From positions 1 through 18,158 of the forward strand of contig JAYYVF010000050.1 of the NCBI GenBank assembly GCA_036343635.1: a stretch of DNA of 18,158 bases, in the 5' to 3' direction. Source of the stretch: GCA-2693325 sp036343635. GTDB lineage: Bacteria; Latescibacterota; UBA2968; UBA8231. The position numbers were made by a program, and so were the translations under genes. The notes under the pieces are model-generated. The model was given only the letters and a program-made list of their open reading frames with translations. It had not been told where the DNA came from and ran no database searches. This document shows, in pieces, positions 6,255-13,490 of this stretch; position 1 is the stretch's first letter, and each line of letters opens with the position of its first letter.

Positions 6255-8596
6255 CGGTCTTCAGCTGCTTGCATAAGCGACCTACTCCGGTCATAAAATT
6301 CTTCTAGCTCCATTTCCTTTAGAAAAACGAAACCTCTGGTCGCTCGAATCAAAGGACTAGGGTGTTCTTGAAACCAATCGCGGCCCAAACAGATTTTAAG
6401 TTTCTGATATTGTTCTACCTGAACACTTCTAGCTAACTCAGAAAATGGTCCATCATGCTCATAACTAGGGAAAGAAGCTTCGCTCTGAGAGATGAATGTA
6501 TTCATGAATGCGCTGTGCATAACTGAGAGCATGTTTAGCGAAACGGGAACAAAGATATTTGCCTCGCTGGGATGGAAGCGAAACCAAACATTTCGGTAAC
6601 CCCAGACCTTTAGGTCTTGTTTATTTTGAGTGTTTTGGAAACGTCGAAGTGCTTCTGTAATTGCTTGTAAAACTTTGTAATGTGTGTCTGGCCCGCTAGC
6701 TTCTGGATCGAGAGCAACGCTAACGATGTCCGGATCTACTTCATTTAGAAGGTTTATGACGGGGTCGACATCGCCTTCGACAGTTGGCTCTTTTGTAAAA
6801 ATATCGCCGGTATAAAAGCTTAATCTTAAGTGCTTAATACTTTCACAGCCCCATCCTAAGTAACCCCAGGTGCATTCTGCTTCCCACTCACGACACATAC
6901 TCTTGAGACGTTGAATTGTTTCGTTGTCTTTTTGTCCGGGATATTGTTTCGCGAAATAATTCTCGAGTTTGGAAATACGGTCTTGAATCGCTTGTTGGTT
7001 CATGGGGCCGTATAGTTCGGTAAGGTTCCTCAAAAAGCGCCTAGCCATTCCTTCGGAGCGCATGTTAGAATCATCGGCTGCGACTCCATCTAAATACTGC
7101 CAAACATCTCTATTTCGTCCACTTAAAGAGTTTGGTTTGAAGTAATCTTCATCTGTCAGTTTGTTGTATTCAGGGGTTTCAATAAACTTCTTTAAACGCC
7201 GAATATGGTCTAAAATAAATTGGTTTGTAACGGCGGTGAACCCACCGGTTAGGCAGGAAAAATAGTGAGTATTACTGGCCGGTCGTGTATTCCTAACAAT
7301 GTACGGCCAATAGCCCAGCATGAGGTCATCGTGGTGGGGCTCTGTGTGTAGAAATCGTGTATTATTATGAGTTTTTGTTCCTTGCTCTATTTTTGATACC
7401 AATACCCCACGAATTTTTTCGGTAAGTTCAGCGGTACCTTCTGAGCGGCGATCAAGTAGAACGGCACCATATTCGTCGTTTAGGAGGTCTCCTTCTGTCA
7501 GATCTATTATTCTTTTTTCGTGTTTTACAGCTATATCGACTATGATTTTTTCGACAATTTCATCGTCCAATTCCTCTAGGCGTGATAGTAAATCAAGTTG
7601 CCGTTTTTCGAGGCGCTTGGCCGCTCCCGTTGTTATATAAAATCGTGCATTAGGTACTTTATGTAATGCGGTAGCTGGAAACTGTATATCCTGGTTTGAT
7701 TGAATTGCATCGGCGATTATCTGTGCCTTGGCTTCTCCCGCGGCTATCACAAGTGCACAAACGTCTGGGTTGTAGGTGATGGTGCCTAAGCCGATGGTAA
7801 TCACGAGTCTTTTTCTTGAAACTTCTATGCCGCCCAAGTCACCGGCCGCGGCGGCTTGTGTTTCGTAATTTACGGCTGTTAATCTGGTCGTGCTATGATG
7901 GTCAGACCCACGCACGTTGAAAGCAACGTGGCCATCAGGCCCGATGCCGCCTAAGAAAAAACCAATACCTCCTAAAGCCCGTATACGTTCTTCATACTCT
8001 TGACACCATTGGTCTACACGCATTAGGACTTGCTGTTGATCTGCTTCTTTCGTTGTAACAGCAGCTCGATATCGCAACGAGAGATCAACTTCACCAGTTG
8101 GCCAAACTGAATCAAGATTCTGATTAGGAGAAAATCCCATCTCTCTGTAACTCATGAGAAGAGCTTTATCCGGATTCATGCCAAAACCCTCGATATAAAA
8201 CCGTTTGACGTAAGAGTAAAAACTGTTTCCTTGGTCAGGGTCAATCGGATAGAATTCGTCTATTTGAACGAAATGGAGTGAGTATATATCGGGCTTAATT
8301 CGTGCGTCAAGGCCCCAAATTTTTAATTCGTTCTGGACTTCGGTGTTATCCCAATTTTCTAGTAAGTGAGTAACCCAACGAATAAAATGCTCTGGCGTTT
8401 TTCCCGTCGGAAGAGAAACGACACCCCCAGGATTACATTGGATCCATTCGATGAATCGCATCGCCGCCAGTTTGCCCAGAGCAGGGAAATTATCAACGAT
8501 GATAGCCCGCATTTTTTCTGTGGGGCTGTATATATCTGCATATGGCGAGGAATTTAATACATGTTTTTCTACCGGTGTTAGCATAGGTTCCTTCAT
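6251..8596 (-). CDS. NagB-like / PIG-L (LmbE) deacetylase fusion protein
   Basis: A 781-aa two-domain protein. Residues ~20-330 are NagB-like (glucosamine-6-phosphate deaminase/isomerase fold): SLPTGKTP, QIDEF with Asp113, GGIGPDGHVAFN with Asp221 and His223. The Glu expected in the FNEP motif is Val228, so the ring-opening Glu of canonical NagB is absent. Residues ~410-700 begin with EPHHDD (419-424), the PHPDD-type zinc motif of PIG-L/LmbE N-acetylglucosamine deacetylases, with a likely third ligand His639 in GPDTHY. Similar fusions are, from memory, annotated as glucosamine-6-phosphate deaminase in Bacteroidetes. I chose ATG 8596 because AAGGAA lies 9 nt upstream; ATG 8623 would add 9 residues and overlap ackA. 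It is last in the operon nagB-ackA-fusion. A role in amino-sugar deacetylation or deamination is likely, but the exact substrate is unknown. Confidence 0.85.
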   Translation of the reverse strand: MKEPMLTPVEKHVLNSSPYADIYSPTEKMRAIIVDNFPALGKLAAMRFIEWIQCNPGGVVSLPTGKTPEHFIRWVTHLLENWDNTEVQNELKIWGLDARIKPDIYSLHFVQIDEFYPIDPDQGNSFYSYVKRFYIEGFGMNPDKALLMSYREMGFSPNQNLDSVWPTGEVDLSLRYRAAVTTKEADQQQVLMRVDQWCQEYEERIRALGGIGFFLGGIGPDGHVAFNVRGSDHHSTTRLTAVNYETQAAAAGDLGGIEVSRKRLVITIGLGTITYNPDVCALVIAAGEAKAQIIADAIQSNQDIQFPATALHKVPNARFYITTGAAKRLEKRQLDLLSRLEELDDEIVEKIIVDIAVKHEKRIIDLTEGDLLNDEYGAVLLDRRSEGTAELTEKIRGVLVSKIEQGTKTHNNTRFLHTEPHHDDLMLGYWPYIVRNTRPASNTHYFSCLTGGFTAVTNQFILDHIRRLKKFIETPEYNKLTDEDYFKPNSLSGRNRDVWQYLDGVAADDSNMRSEGMARRFLRNLTELYGPMNQQAIQDRISKLENYFAKQYPGQKDNETIQRLKSMCREWEAECTWGYLGWGCESIKHLRLSFYTGDIFTKEPTVEGDVDPVINLLNEVDPDIVSVALDPEASGPDTHYKVLQAITEALRRFQNTQNKQDLKVWGYRNVWFRFHPSEANIFVPVSLNMLSVMHSAFMNTFISQSEASFPSYEHDGPFSELARSVQVEQYQKLKICLGRDWFQEHPSPLIRATRGFVFLKEMELEEFYDRSRSLMQAAEDR

Positions 8597-8609
8597 TGGA
8601 ATCTGTTCC

Positions 8610-9800
8610 TTATGTCTGATCATTATCTTGGTTTAATAGCACGCGCGTTTTCTTTGCGATCATAAGCTCTTCATTGGTTGGGATGATCCAAATCTTTACC
8701 TGGCCATCTACATGGGATATTTCAGATTCTTGATCGTTATGAGTCCGATTTCTGACGGAATCTAGTAATAGTCCCATGTTTTCTAAGCCGTCGACAACGT
8801 GATGACGTAGAAATGTACTGTTTTGGCCTATACCGCCGGTAAAGATTATCGCATTTACATGTCTTAAAGCTGCATAAAATCCACCGAGAGCTTTTCGAAT
8901 TCTGTATGCGAAGACATCAAGGGCAGTTTGGGCATCATCGTCGCCGTCGAAAGCGGCTCGCTCTAATGTCCTTACGTCAAAAGACGTCCCCGACAGGCCA
9001 AGGAGGCCACTATGTTTTTGCAACATATTTTCTATTTCTTTAATACTCATGCCGTCACGAACAAGGTGAAAGATAAGGCCGGGATCTATATCTCCTGAAC
9101 GAGTTCCCATCGCAAGTCCCTCGAGTGGGGTAAAACCCATTGTCGTGTCGACACATTGGCCATTTTCTATTGCTGATAGTGAAACACCATTACCAAGATG
9201 ACATGTAATACAACTAAAACGAGCGAAGTCCACCATTAATAAATCTGCGCAACGTTGGGCAACATATTCGTGGGAAGAGCCATGAAAGCCAAAGCGCCTT
9301 ATTCCTTTTTCATTATACAATTCTTTTGGGATGGCATAGAGATAGGCTTTAGGTGGCATTGTTGAATAGAAGGCGGTGTCGAAAACGGCTACATGTGGTA
9401 TTGATGGAAATAGGTTTTGGGCGGCATAAATACCACTAAGGGAGGCAGGGTTGTGTAGAGGCGCAAGAGGAATGCACGATCTGATTCCCGTTATTACATC
9501 CTTGTTTATTTTCGTGGGGTTTTTGAATAGCTCTCCTCCATGTACAACGCGATGACCCACGGCTTCAATCAGGTCAGTATTTTTACCTTTCCGATCCAGC
9601 ATGTCTGATACTACATCAAAGGCTTGCTCGTGGTTAATCGCTGATACGTTGTGGTTTTCCGATTGTTCGTCAATTGTAATCTTTAAAGTGGCCTGTCCTG
9701 TCCCTATGTTTTCGACTTGACCAGAGCTATTTACCTTGTCGTTTTCGTCAATGAGACTGAATTTAAGCGACGACGAACCACAATTGAGAATAAATATCAA
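8610..9800 (-). CDS. ackA: Acetate kinase AckA
   Basis: Acetate kinase interconverts acetate + ATP and acetyl phosphate + ADP in the cytosol (ASKHA fold). The family signatures are all present: LNCGSSSLKFSL at the N-terminus, GHRVVHGGE, FDTAFYSTMP, RRFGFHGSSHEYV, CHLGNGVSL, MGFTPLEGLAMGTRSGDIDP and FTGGIGQNS near the C-terminus. I take TTG 9800 as the start (396 aa). It gives the usual N-terminus, has AAGGAG 8 nt upstream inside the end of nagB, and forms a TTGA overlap with the nagB stop. A GTG at 9818 would add six untypical residues. It sits between a canonical nagB and the NagB/PIG-L fusion. No phosphotransacetylase gene is in view, so acetyl phosphate must be used by an enzyme encoded elsewhere. 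Confidence 0.96.
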   Translation of the reverse strand: MIFILNCGSSSLKFSLIDENDKVNSSGQVENIGTGQATLKITIDEQSENHNVSAINHEQAFDVVSDMLDRKGKNTDLIEAVGHRVVHGGELFKNPTKINKDVITGIRSCIPLAPLHNPASLSGIYAAQNLFPSIPHVAVFDTAFYSTMPPKAYLYAIPKELYNEKGIRRFGFHGSSHEYVAQRCADLLMVDFARFSCITCHLGNGVSLSAIENGQCVDTTMGFTPLEGLAMGTRSGDIDPGLIFHLVRDGMSIKEIENMLQKHSGLLGLSGTSFDVRTLERAAFDGDDDAQTALDVFAYRIRKALGGFYAALRHVNAIIFTGGIGQNSTFLRHHVVDGLENMGLLLDSVRNRTHNDQESEISHVDGQVKIWIIPTNEELMIAKKTRVLLNQDNDQT

Positions 9801-10543
9801 CGGAAGTTCTCCTTGCACAGTCCTGACGCTGCTTCATCGATTACGAACGTGCAATTAGGGTGTTTTCGAAGGAAGCTTGCTGGACAATCTGGTCCAATTG
9901 GACCGTTAAGTGCTGCGTCTACAGCGGCGGATTTGTTTTTACCTGTGGCTATTAATAATATTTTTCTTGCCTCCATAATAGTGGCGATGCCCGCAGTGAT
10001 AGCCTGAGTAGGAACATCGGTCTTTTTCTCGAAAAGGCGACTGTTGTCGGAGATTGTTTTATCAGACAATCTCACCAGACGAGTGCGGCTGTCGTGGGAC
10101 GACCCAGGCTCGTTGAATGCAATATGGCCATTACTACCAATGCCGACTAGCCAAAGATCAATTCCGCCCAAATCAACAATTTTTTGCTCATAGTTTCGTC
10201 CTTCGGCTGCGGGATCTGATGTAGTTCCATTGGGAAGTAGCGTATTACATTCGGGTATATCAACGTGGTTAAACAAGTGAACCTGCATGTAGTGGTGGTA
10301 GCTTTGTGGATCGTTTCTGTCGAGTCCATAGTATTCATCTAAATTGACGGTTCGCACCTGAGACCAGCTATTCTGACCGGAGATGTGCTTGTTAACAAGC
10401 TCACGATATGTTTGTTCTGGTGTGGATCCTGTCGCGAGACCTAGTACGCTATTTTCATGTACATTCAATTGTTCGGTTATCACGTTACTAGCAAATTTTG
10501 CAACATCGATTCGGTTTTTTAAACAAATTTTGTAAGATGACAT
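9797..10543 (-). CDS. nagB: Glucosamine-6-phosphate deaminase NagB
   Basis: NagB converts glucosamine 6-phosphate to fructose 6-phosphate and ammonia, the last step of N-acetylglucosamine breakdown. The 248-aa protein is complete and canonical: GLATGSTP phosphate loop (35-42), NLDEY with the enolisation Asp69, and GSNGHIAFNEPGSS with Asn138, His140 and Glu145, the ring-opening residues, plus SRTRLV and the C-terminal GPIGPDCPASF segment. ATG 10543 is chosen; a TTG two codons upstream is the only near alternative. No clear Shine-Dalgarno precedes it. Instead the start codon lies between the arms of a 9-bp inverted repeat (10525-10554). It is the first gene of the nagB-ackA-fusion operon and diverges from the Na+/Pi symporter gene. 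No nagA is in view; the PIG-L domain of the downstream fusion could fill that role. Confidence 0.96.
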   Translation of the reverse strand: MSSYKICLKNRIDVAKFASNVITEQLNVHENSVLGLATGSTPEQTYRELVNKHISGQNSWSQVRTVNLDEYYGLDRNDPQSYHHYMQVHLFNHVDIPECNTLLPNGTTSDPAAEGRNYEQKIVDLGGIDLWLVGIGSNGHIAFNEPGSSHDSRTRLVRLSDKTISDNSRLFEKKTDVPTQAITAGIATIMEARKILLIATGKNKSAAVDAALNGPIGPDCPASFLRKHPNCTFVIDEAASGLCKENFR

Positions 10544-10554
10544 GGACAAAATTT
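10525..10554 (-). repeat. 9-bp perfect inverted repeat framing the nagB start codon
   Basis: AAATTTTGT (10525-10533) and ACAAAATTT (10546-10554) are perfect reverse complements separated by 12 nt. On the - strand mRNA the repeat would form an A/U-rich stem with the nagB ATG (10543-10541) in the loop. As DNA it is a two-turn palindrome, a plausible operator. Half of it is coding sequence. Confidence 0.5.
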
Positions 10555-10689
10555 TTACTCATTATTACTTTATAATAAGATGAATTTTAGGTCTTGAATT
10601 GCTTATAAAATGTATTAAATATCGTTTTCGAGCAAAAAACACATATCTAATATTTTTCGTATGAGGTTTGTGGTAAATAATGATCAAAC
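10544..10689. promoter_or_regulatory. Divergent promoter region between nagB and the Na+/Pi symporter
   Basis: This 146-bp, very AT-rich gap is the only upstream region for both divergent operons. For nagB, TATTAT (10577-10572, - strand) is a good -10, but only a weak -35-like TTCAAG (10598-10593) is found, with a short 15-nt spacer. For the symporter, TAATAT (10648-10653, +) with TTTTCG (10625-10630) 17 nt upstream is a weak candidate. No intrinsic terminator is visible. Confidence 0.4.
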
Positions 10690-11814
10690 ATGATTGCACG
10701 CAAAAAGGGGGATACCGAGTTGAAACGTGACCAACTCCTTTTTTGGACGCAATTATTCGGACTATTCCTCGTTTTATATATTTTTCTGGTAAGCATAGGC
10801 TTACTGGGTGCTTCGTTTAAGTTGTTTGGTAATGAGTTGGCCGAGCAACTGATTCAGATGACCTCAAATCCGCTAGTTGGTTTGTTTGCAGGTATTTTAG
10901 CGACGACATTAGCTCAAAGTTCTTCAACGACTACATCTATTACTGTTGGTATGGTGGCGGCAGGTGCCCTCACAATTGAAGGTGCAATTCCGGTAATCAT
11001 GGGTGCTAATGTTGGAACAAGTGTTACCAATACATTGGTTTCTATGGGACACATCACGCGAAAAGAGGAATTCAAACGCGCGATGGCGGGGGCGACAGTA
11101 CACGATTTTTTTAATGTTCTCGCAGTAATTTTACTTTTGCCAATAGAAATTGCGACGGGTTACCTGCAGCGTGTTTCCTCATCAATGGCAGAGTTGTTTC
11201 AAGGGGTTGGAGGCATGAAGTTTTCTAACCCATTAAAAGCCGCGACGAAGCCCGTCGTAAATGCATTAGTGGAACTTCTAGGTTCCCAGCCGATTATTTG
11301 TTTACTTGCAGCGCTTGCAATCATGTATGTCGCCTTAAAATTTCTGGTTGATTTGGCTCGAGGTGTCGTGCTCAAACGTTCCGAACGTTATTTGCATCGA
11401 TATTTATTTGGTTCGCCGCCAGTGGCGTTACTTTTTGGAATACTGTTGACGATCATGGTCCAAAGTTCGTCCATTACTACCTCGATGATTGTTCCTTTGA
11501 TCGGAGCAGGTATTTTGACCCTCGAGCAAGTGTTCCCTTTTACTCTTGGTGCGAACATAGGGACTACAGTTACTGCGATGCTGGCAAGTCTAGCCACAGG
11601 AAATATCGCTGCGGTAAATGTGGCATTTGCTCATTTGCTTTTTAATATATCGGGGATCGGATTGATTTACCCTCTGAATATTATACGGAGCATTCCGATA
11701 CGTATGGCCCGCTGGTTGGCTGAATTGACGAGTAAATCTCGGATTTATGCTTTTATTTATTTGGGATTAGTATTTTACCTCTTACCACTGTTATTAATTG
11801 CTGTGTGGAGATAA
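10690..11814 (+). CDS. Na+/phosphate cotransporter (NptA-like, Na/Pi symporter family)
   Basis: A 374-aa polytopic inner-membrane protein with two inverted Na/Pi-cotransporter repeats, as in NptA/YjbB/SLC34 proteins. Each repeat has the QSSS signature (residues 76-79 in LAQSSSTTTS and 258-261 in MVQSSSITTS) followed by GANVGT (105-110) or GANIGTT (288-294). These loops carry substrate and sodium. It should couple sodium to phosphate import, or act in phosphate efflux as proposed for YjbB. Many relatives carry a C-terminal PhoU domain; here that part is a separate gene beginning 4 nt after the stop. ATG 10690 lacks a clear ribosome site, whereas an in-frame TTG at 10720 has GGGGG 8 nt upstream, so a start ten residues later is possible. 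Confidence 0.92.
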   Translation: MIARKKGDTELKRDQLLFWTQLFGLFLVLYIFLVSIGLLGASFKLFGNELAEQLIQMTSNPLVGLFAGILATTLAQSSSTTTSITVGMVAAGALTIEGAIPVIMGANVGTSVTNTLVSMGHITRKEEFKRAMAGATVHDFFNVLAVILLLPIEIATGYLQRVSSSMAELFQGVGGMKFSNPLKAATKPVVNALVELLGSQPIICLLAALAIMYVALKFLVDLARGVVLKRSERYLHRYLFGSPPVALLFGILLTIMVQSSSITTSMIVPLIGAGILTLEQVFPFTLGANIGTTVTAMLASLATGNIAAVNVAFAHLLFNISGIGLIYPLNIIRSIPIRMARWLAELTSKSRIYAFIYLGLVFYLLPLLLIAVWR

Positions 11815-11818
11815 ATCT

Positions 11819-12472
11819 ATGTTTAAAGAGATTATAGGATCTGGTAAGCGAAGGACGCTGCTTCACGATGCTACCTCTGAAGTGTTAGATATGTTGGGTC
11901 GAGTGGAGCAAATGTATGAAGCTGCCAGTAAAACCTTGTTGGATTCCGAGTTGGATGGAGCGGCTGTAGTGCGTAGTGATAAAGAGATTAATGCTGGTGA
12001 GCGCTTAGTGCGAAAAATGATTTTTGAACATTTAACTCTCAATCCTGATCATGATTTGTCCACTAGTTTAGCGTTGCTCAGTGTTGTTCATGATGTCGAG
12101 CGTTGTGGTGATTATTCTAAGAGTTTAGCCGAGATGGGCAGTTGGAGTGGAGAGAATGTCATACCTGACGTCTACAAAGGTGATTACACGGACCTTCAGG
12201 GAGCAATCCTCCCATTATTTAACCTGGTTGATCGGGCTCTGAAAGAAAGTGATGTTGAATTAGCACGTATGGTAATGCGCGAGCATGAAAAGATTAAGGC
12301 CCGTAGCGATGAATTGATTCTCGCTATCATGGATGAAAACAGCAAGGGAGGGGAATCGGTAATATTTGCTTTGGCGTTACGGTTTTTGCGTCGAATCAGC
12401 GCACATTTGTCTAACGTGGCCTCGAGCATAGCGAACCCTTTTGATAGAATCATGGGTAAGGAAAACAATTAG
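11819..12472 (+). CDS. PhoU-like phosphate regulator (stand-alone)
   Basis: A 217-aa, mostly helical protein resembling the PhoU domain that is fused to the C-terminus of many Na/Pi symporters. Visible PhoU-like features include an acidic VRSDKEINAGERLVRKMI helix, LLSVVHDVERCGDYSKSLAE (the ExxD metal-binding-like helix with DVERCGD) and a C-terminal half with RFLRRISAHLSNVASSIANPFDRI, matching RxxERIxDHxxNIA. PhoU domains bind metal and modulate phosphate transport. ATG 11819 has GGAG 8 nt upstream and follows the symporter stop by 4 nt, so the two are coupled. A TTG at 11798 is in frame but lies inside the symporter gene. The stop overlaps the stop of the convergent UxuA-like gene by 4 nt. 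Confidence 0.85.
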   Translation: MFKEIIGSGKRRTLLHDATSEVLDMLGRVEQMYEAASKTLLDSELDGAAVVRSDKEINAGERLVRKMIFEHLTLNPDHDLSTSLALLSVVHDVERCGDYSKSLAEMGSWSGENVIPDVYKGDYTDLQGAILPLFNLVDRALKESDVELARMVMREHEKIKARSDELILAIMDENSKGGESVIFALALRFLRRISAHLSNVASSIANPFDRIMGKENN

Positions 12473-13488
12473 AATTGGTGCTCGCGAATACTTAAGTCGC
12501 GTAACGTTCGTAGTTGGGTAACTGCCAGGGTCCACCCAATCCTTGCCTCTGTGGTGTCCCCGTCAAAGCTGGGTGTATGGTCTGGGTCTATGCCATGAAT
12601 ATAGCCAATTTTGGCAAGCGCGAGCATACACTCTAATGCATCACAGTCTCCATCGTCAATAAATGTTTCTACATAGCGATAATAAGGTTTCTCTGTTCGA
12701 ACGTTGCGAAAATGTACGGAAGATATTCGATCTTGGCCCCCCCATTTTCGTATGAGGTCTGGTGCGTTTTCTCCCCATTCTGTTGCTACGCCGGTATCGA
12801 AAAACAAGCCGTTAGCCGGACTATCTATTAGGCCAAGAAGTCTTTCAACGCTGGCGGCGTTCCAGACTGGTTGAGCAACTCCTCTATATTCTGGAACAGG
12901 GGGATCATTCGGATGCAGTGCAAGACGTACTCCAGCGTTTTCAGCCTCGGGCACAACGATTTTGAGAAAATATTCTAGGTTTTCCCACATAAAACGCTTG
13001 CTCTTCTTTCCAAGGTCTTTTAATGGAGGTTTTTCTTTTATTCTTGAAAAATCGAAGTCTCGAAGGTTTGTTCCTCCGCGGCCGGCACCTGTACGAACAC
13101 TATAGCCTTCAGATGCTCTAAGTGCGGTAAAATTGTATGTCAAAATAGAGAGGCCGACTCGAGAAGCAATATGTATTCGCTCGATGATATCTTCGAGGTC
13201 CGCTGATCGTTCCTCTTCTCCGAGTAAGATCGATCTAGAAATGGGTAACTCAATCGCAGTTGGCTCAAGTTCGAATGCACGAACTTGTTGGCAAATATAA
13301 CTTAATTCATTTTCGTTCCATTTTTCAGGCATTGGGCCCGGTGGATTTTTTTGGGGAGGTGGCACAAGTGGGCGCAGCTGCAAATTGGAATTTTTATAGG
13401 GTGGTATATTAACCTGCTCTACGCCAATTTGTCGATAAAAGCATAGAGTTTCTCTGCGAATATTTCCCAAAGCTTTGCAGATTCTCAT
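12469..13488 (-). CDS. Mannonate dehydratase (UxuA)-family TIM-barrel protein with altered metal site
   Basis: A 339-aa protein with the UxuA layout: LALHPNDPP with His192, VHFRNV with His259, an FIDDGD segment (277-281) and GIDPDH (300-304, His304). UxuA dehydrates D-mannonate to 2-keto-3-deoxygluconate with a divalent metal. In UxuA the strand before HxRN carries a Cys metal ligand (CTGS); here the aligned residues read FFDTG, with Asp231 in place of Cys. This may change metal or substrate, so I call the family and not the reaction. It is the last gene of a four-gene - strand operon, starting 2 nt after the epimerase stop with no strong ribosome site, which suggests coupling. It is clearly paralogous in layout to the first gene of the operon (15538-16497). 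Confidence 0.75.
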   Translation of the reverse strand: MRICKALGNIRRETLCFYRQIGVEQVNIPPYKNSNLQLRPLVPPPQKNPPGPMPEKWNENELSYICQQVRAFELEPTAIELPISRSILLGEEERSADLEDIIERIHIASRVGLSILTYNFTALRASEGYSVRTGAGRGGTNLRDFDFSRIKEKPPLKDLGKKSKRFMWENLEYFLKIVVPEAENAGVRLALHPNDPPVPEYRGVAQPVWNAASVERLLGLIDSPANGLFFDTGVATEWGENAPDLIRKWGGQDRISSVHFRNVRTEKPYYRYVETFIDDGDCDALECMLALAKIGYIHGIDPDHTPSFDGDTTEARIGWTLAVTQLRTLRDLSIREHQF

Positions 13489-13490
13489 CC

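Noticed and set aside
9891..9904. Perfect 14-bp palindrome GGTCCAATTGGACC
   Set aside because: It encodes the conserved GPIGP segment of NagB on the - strand; the symmetry follows from the repeated Gly-Pro codons.
10680..10730. Small 16-codon open frame (ATG 10680 to TGA) overlapping the symporter start
   Set aside because: It has no ribosome site and no recognisable leader-peptide pattern such as a run of one amino acid.
11374..11388. Inverted repeat AACGTTC-C-GAACGTT inside the symporter gene
   Set aside because: It is short, internal to coding sequence and not near a gene end, so chance is the simplest explanation.
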